From an uncultured Erysipelotrichaceae bacterium (GTDB taxonomy: Bacteria > Bacillota_I > Bacilli_A > Erysipelotrichales > Erysipelotrichaceae), in NCBI GenBank assembly GCA_900314345.1, contig OMUX01000175.1, forward strand, positions 1 through 10,023: a DNA stretch of 10,023 bases, given 5' to 3'. Positions 1-6,844 of this stretch are shown piece after piece (within the stretch, counting starts at the first letter, position 1; the number at the start of each line of letters is the position of its first letter). The translations under genes and the position numbers were made by a program. The notes below the pieces were generated by a model. That model saw only the letters and a program-made list of their open reading frames with translations, ran no database searches and was not told the DNA's origin.

Positions 1-647
1 GGATCGCTGACCTCTTCATCACTCATGTTTGCCACATAGATCACCGGCTTGTATGTTAACAATGAATAGTTCTTCAGATACTCTTTATCCTTGTCATTGA
101 GTTCAATGAGTCTGACCGGTGTGCCTGCTTCCAGGGCAGCCTTCAGCTTCTGCAGTGTTTCATTCTCAGCCACCGCATCCTTTTCCTTGGTCTGTGCCTT
201 GCGGATGACCTTGGACAGACGGTTTTCAACGGTATCCAGATCCGCCATGCAGAGTTCCAGATTGATTTCCTCAATATCCCTGACAGGATCCACGGAGCCT
301 TCCACATGCTCGATATCCGGATCGTCAAAGCATCTGACAACATGGATGATGGCATCTGTCTGACGGATGTTTGCCAGGAACTGGTTGCCAAGTCCTTCGC
401 CCTTGGATGCACCCTTGACAAGACCTGCAATATCCGTGAATTCAAATGTCGTATAGATCGTCTTCTTCGGCTTGAAAGCCTCCACAAACGTATCCATTCT
501 CTCATCCGGAACCTCAACCACGCCGACATTCGGCTGAATGGTTGCGAACGGATAATTCTCAGCCAGCACCTGGCTGTTTGTAATTGCATTGAACAATGTG
601 GACTTGCCGACGTTCGGAAGTCCGACAATACCTGCTGTTAAAGACAT
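1..647 (-). CDS. ychF: Ribosome-associated ATPase YchF/OLA1 (N-terminal part)
   Basis: Only the first 215 codons lie in the window; the gene runs off the left edge, and family members are about 365 residues. YchF is an Obg-family P-loop protein that prefers ATP, binds ribosomes and is linked to stress responses. Visible: the P-loop GLPNVGKST at residues 9-17, the G3 region DIAGLVKGASKGEGLGNQFL at 72-91, a helical coiled-coil insertion at roughly 120-170 (ADLDTVENRLSKV), and NMSD at 207-210 where the nucleotide-base motif is expected (NxxE in many relatives). The start MSLTAGIVGLPNVGKS matches the family; AAAGGA lies about 12 bases upstream. It follows the DUF951 gene after 46 bases and is probably cotranscribed with it. 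Identification is essentially certain. Confidence 0.96.
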   Translation of the reverse strand, partial: MSLTAGIVGLPNVGKSTLFNAITNSQVLAENYPFATIQPNVGVVEVPDERMDTFVEAFKPKKTIYTTFEFTDIAGLVKGASKGEGLGNQFLANIRQTDAIIHVVRCFDDPDIEHVEGSVDPVRDIEEINLELCMADLDTVENRLSKVIRKAQTKEKDAVAENETLQKLKAALEAGTPVRLIELNDKDKEYLKNYSLLTYKPVIYVANMSDEEVSD

Positions 648-693
648 TTCTCAAAAGATTCCTTTCCCATTGCAAAAGTATACACCTTTGCGC

Positions 694-912
694 TCAGTTT
701 GCATTCTCACCCGGCACTGCATGCTCAATGACCTTCTTGAGCTTGTGCTCAAACTCATGTCTTGGAAACATGACCACTGCGCCGCATCCCTGGCACTTGA
801 TCTTGATATCCGCGCCCATGCGGATCACCTTCCAGTACTTTGATTTATGACAAGGGTGTTCCTTCTTCATCTCCACGATATCGTTGAGATCATAGTTCTT
901 ATCGGGTTCCAT
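694..912 (-). CDS. DUF951 family small protein
   Basis: This 72-residue protein matches the DUF951 family, common in Bacillota and often next to ychF; its function is not established. The core YDLNDIVEMKKEHPC...IRMGADIKIKCQGCG...MFPRHEFE is typical. C21, C40 and C43, plus nearby histidines, could bind a metal such as zinc, but that is inference. I start it at the ATG at 912, not at the in-frame ATG at 933. The shorter form has AGAGAGG at a good distance, fits the usual family length, and overlaps the end of folD by 14 bases instead of 35. The overlap implies translational coupling to folD. The basic, compact protein may bind nucleic acid or ribosomes, but nothing in the sequence shows this. 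Confidence 0.88.
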   Translation of the reverse strand: MEPDKNYDLNDIVEMKKEHPCHKSKYWKVIRMGADIKIKCQGCGAVVMFPRHEFEHKLKKVIEHAVPGENAN

Positions 913-1765
913 GCCTTGCCTCTCTTTCTTCATAGGCCTTCATCGTATTCATTAACAGCATCGTGATCGTCATCGGTCCGACACCTCCCGGAACCGGTGT
1001 GATGGCTGTGCAGTGTGCCTGCACGCCTTCAAAATCCACATCCCCGCAAAGATGTCCGTTACTCAGACGGTTCACACCGACATCCACCACATAGGCGCCT
1101 TCCTTGATGTAGTCCTCCGTGATGAACTTCGGCTTTCCCACAGCCGCAATCAGGATGTCCGCTTCCCGGCAGATATACTTCAGATCATGGGTCTGGCTGT
1201 GGCATACCGTCACTGTGGCATTGGCATTCTGCAATAACCTTGCCACAGGGGTGCCCACAAGCTTGCTCCTGCCGACAACGACCGCTCTTCTTCCCGCCGG
1301 ATCACAGTGCATCTTCTTCAGCACTTCCATCACACCCAATGGTGTGCATGGCGCAAAGCCGGGATTGTTGAGATACAGTCTTCCCACATTGATCGGATGC
1401 AGGCCATCCACATCCTTGGAAGGATCAATGCACATGATGGCAGAGAATTCATCCAGTCCCTTCGGCAGAGGAAGCTGTACCAGAATACCGTCAATGTCCG
1501 GATCTTCATTGCATTTCCGGATCATATGCTCCAGCTCTTCCTGTGTTGTATTCTCCTTGAGATGAAACATCCGGTTATCCATGCCAAGGGAGGCACATGC
1601 CTTCTCCTTTCCCTTGACATAGGAAAGGGATGCAGGGTTCTCACCGACAAGGATCACCGCCAGGCACGGGGTTCTTTTTCCTGCCATGCGCAGTGCATCA
1701 ATCCTGTCCTTCAGTCCCGCCTTCAGTTCCCTGGAAAGTTCATTTCCGTTGACGACCATTGCCAT
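899..1765 (-). CDS. folD: Bifunctional methylenetetrahydrofolate dehydrogenase / methenyltetrahydrofolate cyclohydrolase
   Basis: FolD interconverts 5,10-methylene-, 5,10-methenyl- and 10-formyl-tetrahydrofolate in the cytoplasm, supplying one-carbon units for purines and formyl-Met-tRNA. The 288-residue length is normal. Catalytic residues are present: Y49 and K53 in SYVKGKEKAC, Q97 in ILVQLPLP, and D120 in KDVDGLHPIN. The NADP-binding Rossmann signature GRSKLVGTP spans 165-173, and PVPGGVGPMT spans 257-266. The ATG at 1765 lies two bases after the dtd stop, with GGGAG about 11 bases upstream; a second ATG two codons in is also possible. The 3' end overlaps the DUF951 gene. The dtd-folD-DUF951 spacing suggests one transcript. 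No key residue is missing. Confidence 0.97.
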   Translation of the reverse strand: MAMVVNGNELSRELKAGLKDRIDALRMAGKRTPCLAVILVGENPASLSYVKGKEKACASLGMDNRMFHLKENTTQEELEHMIRKCNEDPDIDGILVQLPLPKGLDEFSAIMCIDPSKDVDGLHPINVGRLYLNNPGFAPCTPLGVMEVLKKMHCDPAGRRAVVVGRSKLVGTPVARLLQNANATVTVCHSQTHDLKYICREADILIAAVGKPKFITEDYIKEGAYVVDVGVNRLSNGHLCGDVDFEGVQAHCTAITPVPGGVGPMTITMLLMNTMKAYEEREARHGTR

Positions 1766-1767
1766 AT

Positions 1768-2217
1768 TCAGAACATCTCCCTTGAATCAAGAAGGATTGT
1801 CACAGGCCCGTCATTGAGAAGACGCACCTTCATGTCCGCACCGAAGATGCCCTCTTCCACCTGTACACCCTGATCTCTCATATATGCATTGAAATACAGA
1901 TACAGCGGCTTTGCATGGTCCGGCTTCCCCGCATTGCTGAAGCTCGGCCGGTTGCCCTTCTTCGCATCCGCAAACAACGTGAACTGGGAAATGGAAAGCA
2001 CAGCACCTTCCACCTGTCCAAGCGACAGATTCATCTTGCCGTTTTCATCCTCAAAGATCCTGAGATGAATGATCTTGTCTGCCATTTTCCGGACAACAGC
2101 CTCATCATCTTCATCCGATATTCCGACCAGCAGAAGATATCCCCTGCCGATCTTTCCATGCACATCTCCGTCAATCGTGACAGATGCTTCGCTGACTCTC
2201 TGAACAACCACTTTCAT
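1768..2217 (-). CDS. dtd: D-aminoacyl-tRNA deacylase
   Basis: Dtd hydrolyses D-amino acids, and also mischarged glycine, from tRNA, as chiral proofreading in translation. The 149-residue protein is full length. The two family signatures are intact: SQFTL at 77-81, and NDGPVT at 135-140 containing the Gly-cisPro pair G137-P138. The N-terminus MKVVVQRVSEASV is canonical, so the ATG at 2217 is secure. There is no convincing Shine-Dalgarno sequence before it, only GAG close to the start. In many Bacillota dtd follows relA; here it follows a leucine-rich-repeat gene after 32 bases and precedes folD by two. A terminator-like hairpin and a TATACT hexamer in the upstream gap suggest it may begin a separate transcription unit. 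Confidence 0.97.
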   Translation of the reverse strand: MKVVVQRVSEASVTIDGDVHGKIGRGYLLLVGISDEDDEAVVRKMADKIIHLRIFEDENGKMNLSLGQVEGAVLSISQFTLFADAKKGNRPSFSNAGKPDHAKPLYLYFNAYMRDQGVQVEEGIFGADMKVRLLNDGPVTILLDSREMF

Positions 2218-2226
2218 ATCTCAGTA

Positions 2227-2232
2227 AGTATA
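2227..2232 (-). promoter_or_regulatory. Possible -10 element for dtd
   Basis: TATACT on the minus strand lies nine bases before the dtd ATG. A weak -35 candidate (CTGACT) lies about 15 bases upstream. If used, the transcript would begin within about three bases of the start codon, which would agree with the missing Shine-Dalgarno sequence. The -35 is poor and the assignment is tentative. Confidence 0.25.
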
Positions 2233-2275
2233 ACCAAGAAAAGCAGGAGTCAGAGCTCAAAGCTGTCTTCCTGCT
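2233..2275 (-). terminator. Possible intrinsic terminator at the end of the LRR gene
   Basis: In the minus-strand RNA, AGCAGGA (2275-2269) can pair with TCCTGCT (2248-2242). An inner AGCT-TTG-AGCT hairpin lies between them, and TTTCTT follows. The structure spans the stop codon of the LRR gene. The stem is short and interrupted by internal loops, so it may only partly terminate transcription before dtd, or be chance. Confidence 0.35.
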
Positions 2276-3536
2276 GTCCTGATGATGCCTTGATGATTCT
2301 TGCCGTACATTCCCGGCTGCCTGCCTCTTCACAGATCCTGAGACACGCATCAATAGCTTCTGTCTGTATGATGTCAAGATCCAGCATACCCTGCACACTG
2401 TCCGCATCATCCAGCGCCGCGCTTTCCTTCACGCACTCTTCCAGATGTTCCTTCAGGATCGCACGGAATGCCTCTGCATGTTCTTCCTTCAGATCCTTCG
2501 GTTCCAGAAGCCTGTGCACCATCATCCGCACACGGTCTGCTGTAATCAGTCCCACGGACAGCTTCCGGTCATATTCCTCAATGTCATACCGCTTCCCGTT
2601 CCTGCCAAAGCCGCTGACAAGATCCGGTCCCAGAACCGTGCCGCTTCTTGGAAACAGAAGATGGTATCCGTCAATCCACGCTTCCTTCATGGGGTTTCCA
2701 TAGAAGGCATCCGGATGAATCCGCTTCACGGTTTCATTTATCACAAGACTTTCAATGCCACAGCAGCGGCAGGCACCTGTTCCGATTTCAGTGATGTCTG
2801 AGGGAACACTCAGATGAACATCATGTCCGCCATAAAGGACCAGCTCCAGACCGTCCTCCTTCTTCTGCAGAAGACTGCCATCCACAAGGAAGACATGATC
2901 ATTGTCATGTGCCTCAAAGACCATGGCGTTTCTTCTTGCCATCATGCCAAGACCGGATGCCTGCAGGGCATTCTCTTCAATCTCCTTCAAGGAAGCCGGA
3001 AGGATGACATGCTTCAGAGAAGAGGCGTTATGAAATGCCTCTGTCCTGATAGTCACGGTTCCTTCCTTGACTGCATAGCGTTCTTCTTGATGATGTCCGC
3101 ATACACCGCAGAGTTCATATCCATCCTCTGCCTTATGGTAAATACCGTATCCATCGCTGAAATAGTACGGATTGGCTTCATCAATATCCAGATCCGGCTC
3201 CATCACACCGATGCCTTCCATCTGTCTGACACCGGCAGGAACATGCACGGTTTCAAGATCTGTCATAGCCGCAAATTCACGTCCAAGGAATTCCAGGGAC
3301 TCTGAAAGCACAAGTTCATGCAAGGCAAAGCAGCCTTCAAAGCATGCCTCTTCAATGACCTTCACACCTTCCGGAACAACAACCCGCTCCAGTGCCATGC
3401 CATGATCAAAGAACATACGCTTTCCTAGACAGCGTACCTTCTTCCCTTCCATGGCTTCCGGAATCAGAAGGTCTGTCTCTTCTCCCTCATAGCCTGTAAG
3501 ACGGATCCCGTCTTCATACGGTTCAAAGGAGAACAT
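2250..3536 (-). CDS. Cytoplasmic BspA-type leucine-rich-repeat protein of a MoxR/VWA cassette
   Basis: This 428-residue protein has two parts. Residues 1 to about 310 carry irregular LRR_5 (BspA/TpLRR-like) repeats, for example LERVVVPEGVKVIEEACFEG, LKHVILPASLKEIEENAL and IESLVINETVKRIHPDAFYG. Two intervening NPYYFSDGYGIYHK / FLVDGSLLQKK segments are typical of such arrays. From about 315 to the end the sequence becomes acidic and helical (LLEPKDLKEEHAEAFRAIL...), resembling a helical-repeat tail. There is no signal peptide, anchor or sorting motif, unlike secreted BspA proteins, so it is probably cytoplasmic. Its ATG shares one base with the ATPase stop (TGATG), and GGAG lies five bases upstream. 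This implies translational coupling, and a role as partner, adaptor or target-recognition subunit of the ATPase/VWA pair is an inference. Exact function is unknown. Confidence 0.85.
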   Translation of the reverse strand: MFSFEPYEDGIRLTGYEGEETDLLIPEAMEGKKVRCLGKRMFFDHGMALERVVVPEGVKVIEEACFEGCFALHELVLSESLEFLGREFAAMTDLETVHVPAGVRQMEGIGVMEPDLDIDEANPYYFSDGYGIYHKAEDGYELCGVCGHHQEERYAVKEGTVTIRTEAFHNASSLKHVILPASLKEIEENALQASGLGMMARRNAMVFEAHDNDHVFLVDGSLLQKKEDGLELVLYGGHDVHLSVPSDITEIGTGACRCCGIESLVINETVKRIHPDAFYGNPMKEAWIDGYHLLFPRSGTVLGPDLVSGFGRNGKRYDIEEYDRKLSVGLITADRVRMMVHRLLEPKDLKEEHAEAFRAILKEHLEECVKESAALDDADSVQGMLDLDIIQTEAIDACLRICEEAGSRECTARIIKASSGQQEDSFEL

Positions 3537-5071
3537 CAGATCTCCATGGATCCCTGGTTCAGGGCATTGAGTTCCTGCACACGCTGGGTCAGTGTTTCAG
3601 AACGTCTGGAAAGCATCAGGGATTCACTGTACTTCTCATAAGCTTCGTTCGGATGCAGGGCAAGGAACCTTGCGGAGGAAAGGCTTGCCGTTAACTGTGT
3701 CACAGCCACAAGCATCTCCTGGTCCCCATAGTATGCACTGATATAGTCAAACATCGCATCCAGTTCATCACTGATGTGCTTCACTTCAGACTTCATGGCA
3801 AGAACACTGCCGTCAAAGGACTTCTTCAGCACCGCAAACTGTTTCTTTCCGCTTCTTGCATTCTCTGCCTTGAAGCCATGCAGGTTCTGATGAATGAATG
3901 ACTGCTGCAGCTGGATGATGCGCTTCGACTCTGTGGAAAGACCTCTGCTGCTTTCCCGCTTTGCCATCTCATTCTTCATCCAGTCACTGTATTCCTGCAG
4001 TCTTCCTTCCACATCACAGTCAGGATTGCCCTGTACCTCTGCCTTGATCTTCCTGAGCTGCTTCAATAACAGAGACAGTCCGTCATTCCATGTCATGACA
4101 TCACTGATCTCCGGCATGACGGAGGAAAGCATCAGGGATACAACACTGACCTTTTCATCAAAGGCAGCCTTTGTGCTTCTCTCCTTGATCTCCTGTGACA
4201 CATTGCCCTTGAGAATCTCCGGAATCTGATAGTCGCTCCGGTACTTCACAAACAGGTCATAGTAGGCAGAGAAATCCGCCGCAATCTCTTCATCAGCGAT
4301 ATATTCACCGATCAATGTTTCTGTCACCGGATAGTCCTTTTCCTCATACAGATACAGGGTTTCGGAAAGATCCTCCCAGCCTCTGGCCGTGACATAGCTT
4401 CTTCCTTCCAGTGTTGTCTGAATGACATAGAAGTCCTCTTCATGCAGATCAAGGAATGTCTGGATGGAAGGATGGAGATGATTGCTCTCTGCATATGTCT
4501 TCCATACCTTGTAGTCCGGCTTGACGTTCAGTACCTTGAGACGGTCCAGGGTTGCCACATCAAACTCATGCACGGAACGGTTGAACTCCGGCGGGTTTCC
4601 TGCTGTTACCACAACCCACCCGTCCGGCAGCCTGTGGTTGCCGAAGGTCTTGTACTGCAAAAACTGCAGCATGCTTGGTCCTAATGTTTCAGAGACACAG
4701 TTGATCTCGTCCAGGAACAGGATGCCTTCCTTATTGCCGCTTTTTTCCATGTTTTCATACACGGAAGCCAGGATCTCGGACAGTGTGTACATACTGACAT
4801 CAAAGCTCTGTCCCTGATATTCCTTGTGCACGATATAAGGAAGACCAAGGGCTGACTGTCTTGTATGGTGCGTCATGGAATAGGATACCAGCGACAGGTT
4901 CAGTTCCTCGGCAATCTGCTTCATGATTGCGGTCTTGCCGATGCCCGGAGCACCGACCATGAACAAAGGTCTCTGCTTCTCCAGCGGAATCCTGTAGTTC
5001 CCGTATTCATCCTTCATCAGATATACGCTGACAGAACGCTTGATCTCTTCCTTCGCTTCCTGAATATTCAT
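3536..5071 (-). CDS. MoxR-type AAA+ ATPase with long helical C-terminal extension
   Basis: This 511-residue AAA+ protein is of the MoxR/dynein-related type; such ATPases remodel or load cofactors into partners together with VWA proteins. Visible: Walker A GAPGIGKT at 40-47, Walker B ILFLDE at 117-122 followed by IN, sensor 1 AGNP at 157-160, and the arginine-bearing ATLDRLK at 173-179. All look active. A lid domain follows to about 260. The remaining ~230 residues are predominantly helical and charged and have no recognised motif; classic MoxR proteins are only about 320 residues. Its ATG overlaps the VWA stop as ATGA and has a strong GGAGG seven bases upstream; its stop overlaps the LRR start. 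This arrangement argues that the three proteins act together. The substrate is unknown. Confidence 0.93.
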   Translation of the reverse strand: MNIQEAKEEIKRSVSVYLMKDEYGNYRIPLEKQRPLFMVGAPGIGKTAIMKQIAEELNLSLVSYSMTHHTRQSALGLPYIVHKEYQGQSFDVSMYTLSEILASVYENMEKSGNKEGILFLDEINCVSETLGPSMLQFLQYKTFGNHRLPDGWVVVTAGNPPEFNRSVHEFDVATLDRLKVLNVKPDYKVWKTYAESNHLHPSIQTFLDLHEEDFYVIQTTLEGRSYVTARGWEDLSETLYLYEEKDYPVTETLIGEYIADEEIAADFSAYYDLFVKYRSDYQIPEILKGNVSQEIKERSTKAAFDEKVSVVSLMLSSVMPEISDVMTWNDGLSLLLKQLRKIKAEVQGNPDCDVEGRLQEYSDWMKNEMAKRESSRGLSTESKRIIQLQQSFIHQNLHGFKAENARSGKKQFAVLKKSFDGSVLAMKSEVKHISDELDAMFDYISAYYGDQEMLVAVTQLTASLSSARFLALHPNEAYEKYSESLMLSRRSETLTQRVQELNALNQGSMEI

Positions 5072-6429
5072 GCCTGTTCCTCCATCTCATCGCTGTCCAG
5101 CATCAGCCGGATTGCCCATGGCGGCACCGGCATCGGTGCCTGCCCGTTGTCCATCATGATAAATGCTGTTTTATATGCCGGCATCTTCGCAGGATAGATG
5201 CCTTTTCCATCCGTAAAGTAAATCAATCCCCGCAGACGATGGATCTTCTTCCTTGCAATCTCATCATCCACCCTGGCAAACACCGGACGGAAATCCGTCC
5301 CGCCGAACCCCTTCAGCTCCAGGTCCTGCATATAGACATCAAACTCCTGTCTGCTGTGAATCACATCTTCCTTCTGGATCTTCGCATCACACTGAATGAT
5401 ATGAAGATTCATCCGGTCCGCAAAGGCATGTTCCGTATGCAGGATCTCCCATGTCTTCCTCAGGAAGTTCCTGACCAGTCTTCCCTGTACGGAACCGCTG
5501 GTGTCAATCGCCACCACAAAGTCAGAAATCAATGTATCATCACGGTATTCCAGAGGTTCAATCAACGGCATGTTTCCATAGAGTTCCATGCCATAGGTAT
5601 AGTACACAAGATCAAACTCATCCGGCGAGATCCGCATCACCTCATGCGGTGCGGCAAACTTCCGCAGGAATTCACTGTAATCCACACGCTTGTGTCTTCC
5701 AAGATGAAACTTCTCCGTGATTTCACCCGGCTGATATCCCTGTGTCTTCTCATAGGAACGGATCTCGTTCTTCACGGAGTTCTCCATTCCTTCCCATTTG
5801 TGCTTGTATTTGGTATGTGCTTCGCTTCTGGCAGACTGATCCTTGCGGTGCGTGAGCTTTCCTTCCGGATCATTGCCGAACCAGAAGTAATGCAGATCCT
5901 GATGGAACAGATCCGCCTGTTCCATGATGCCTTGTTTTTCATCCGGATGTGCCATCATCCACTGGTAGATATGATCCGCTCTTAAATCCTTCACCTTGTC
6001 CTGGATCCTGGATACAGCATTCCGGATATTCTCTTCTTCCTTTGTCTCGCAGCACTTCAGCTTCAATGAGGCAATCACAGACTCCACGGCAATATCACAG
6101 GCGCAGTTCCATTCATCCGGCTTCATGGCTGTATAGGAAAACATATGCATGTACAGACAGTGCAGGATGGCATGCAGATGCAGATGAACCAGTGCTGCAG
6201 GATCCTTCTGCCAGGTGTCCAGAACAATCTGCGGCATGGCATGGATATACTGCCCGTCCGTACCAAAGCCTACGGTCTCTTCACTCTTTCCGTTTTCCTC
6301 TCCATACCAGCGCACCGGCATCTCCACCAGCGCACGCGTAAGAAAAGGAAGCTCCGCAATCAGGGCAGACTGAGACCACTGCATCAGTTCCCCTGCCAGC
6401 TTCGCTTTCTGTTCCTTCAGATCATCCAT
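5068..6429 (-). CDS. VWA-domain protein with degenerate metallopeptidase-like N-terminus (DUF2201 type)
   Basis: This is the partner VWA protein of the adjacent MoxR ATPase. The C-terminal VWA-like domain has a metal-ion-dependent adhesion site: DTSGS at 309-313, GGTD at 376-379 and YFTDG at 404-408. The N-terminal half matches the putative metallopeptidase domain of DUF2201 proteins, but the usual HExxH(x4)H reads H86-A-I-L-H90(x4)H95, so the catalytic Glu is Ala. Peptidase activity is therefore doubtful, though metal binding may survive. The family role is thought to be an adaptor or chaperone paired with MoxR ATPases. Start choice: ATG at 6429 has no ribosome site but a TATAAT six bases upstream. 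An in-frame TTG at 6477, with GGGA seven bases upstream, would add 16 residues and is a real alternative. The protein is 453 residues from 6429. Confidence 0.9.
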   Translation of the reverse strand: MDDLKEQKAKLAGELMQWSQSALIAELPFLTRALVEMPVRWYGEENGKSEETVGFGTDGQYIHAMPQIVLDTWQKDPAALVHLHLHAILHCLYMHMFSYTAMKPDEWNCACDIAVESVIASLKLKCCETKEEENIRNAVSRIQDKVKDLRADHIYQWMMAHPDEKQGIMEQADLFHQDLHYFWFGNDPEGKLTHRKDQSARSEAHTKYKHKWEGMENSVKNEIRSYEKTQGYQPGEITEKFHLGRHKRVDYSEFLRKFAAPHEVMRISPDEFDLVYYTYGMELYGNMPLIEPLEYRDDTLISDFVVAIDTSGSVQGRLVRNFLRKTWEILHTEHAFADRMNLHIIQCDAKIQKEDVIHSRQEFDVYMQDLELKGFGGTDFRPVFARVDDEIARKKIHRLRGLIYFTDGKGIYPAKMPAYKTAFIMMDNGQAPMPVPPWAIRLMLDSDEMEEQA

Positions 6430-6435
6430 GGCACA

Positions 6436-6441
6436 ATTATA
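6436..6441 (-). promoter_or_regulatory. Possible internal -10 element for the VWA gene
   Basis: A perfect TATAAT on the minus strand lies six bases before the ATG at 6429, so transcription would start at the A of the start codon. No good -35 is seen 16-18 bases upstream. It may be chance, or may give the cassette its own promoter within the larger run of genes. Confidence 0.3.
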
Positions 6442-6495
6442 TCCGTACTCATGAATTCCATGTTCTGTGATGATCAAGACAATTTCCCTGTACCG

Positions 6496-6840
6496 TCAAT
6501 TCCTGGCAAACAAGGATCCAAGAGCACTGTTCAGCAGCGCAAGAATCAATGAAGCAATCAAAGCTGTTCCAAAACTGCTGAGATAGGAACCGGAAGACAT
6601 ATGAAAGGCAATGGAGAGTACCGCACCGTTAATGATCCAGGAGAAAAGACCAAACGAAAGAATTGTGATCGGCAATGACAATACCTTCAGTATCGGCTTG
6701 ATCGTCATATTCAGTACGGTCAGAGCCAGTGCAGTTGCAATCAAGGAACCGGAATCCGAAAAGCCAATGCCGGACATCAGGGCATCCACAACCCACAGAG
6801 AGATGCCGTTGACAAGCCACAGTCTCAGGAAATTCTTCAT
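6496..6840 (-). CDS. Holin-like four-helix membrane protein (Phage_holin_4_2 / YvlD type)
   Basis: This 114-residue, very hydrophobic protein has about four membrane segments (roughly 5-25, 33-50, 56-80 and 88-110). It carries the family's conserved features: NMTIKP at 44-49, LPITILSFGLF at 56-66 and N71. The family is named after mycobacteriophage holins but is widespread on bacterial chromosomes, where most members (such as YvlD) are not lytic and have no clear function. No endolysin or other phage gene is near, so I do not call it a phage holin. AAAGGAG lies seven bases before the ATG, which is four bases after the carboxypeptidase stop, so the two are almost certainly cotranscribed. A role in the envelope is likely from location only. 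Confidence 0.88.
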   Translation of the reverse strand: MKNFLRLWLVNGISLWVVDALMSGIGFSDSGSLIATALALTVLNMTIKPILKVLSLPITILSFGLFSWIINGAVLSIAFHMSSGSYLSSFGTALIASLILALLNSALGSLFARN

Positions 6841-6844
6841 AAAT

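Noticed and set aside
673..693. Hairpin GCAAAG / CTTTTGC between the DUF951 gene and ychF, with TATACT in its loop
   Set aside because: The stem is short and bulged and no T run follows, so it is not a credible terminator. The TATACT has no good -35, so I do not list a promoter.
913..933. Seven-residue N-terminal extension of the DUF951 protein
   Set aside because: The longer form deepens the overlap with folD and has no family support; the ATG at 912 has a better-placed ribosome site.
1915..2703. Plus-strand open frame of 262 codons opposite dtd and the LRR gene
   Set aside because: It spans two genuine genes and their junction, is Ser-rich, and has no family resemblance.
5239..5985. Long plus-strand open frame (248 codons) opposite the VWA gene
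   Set aside because: It is antisense to a protein with clear domains, shows no recognisable motif, and has no ribosome site or context. Open antisense frames of this kind recur across the whole minus-strand run.
6496..6840. Phage holin, suggesting a prophage or lysis module
   Set aside because: The family is common on bacterial chromosomes outside prophages, and no endolysin, structural or integrase gene is present in the window.
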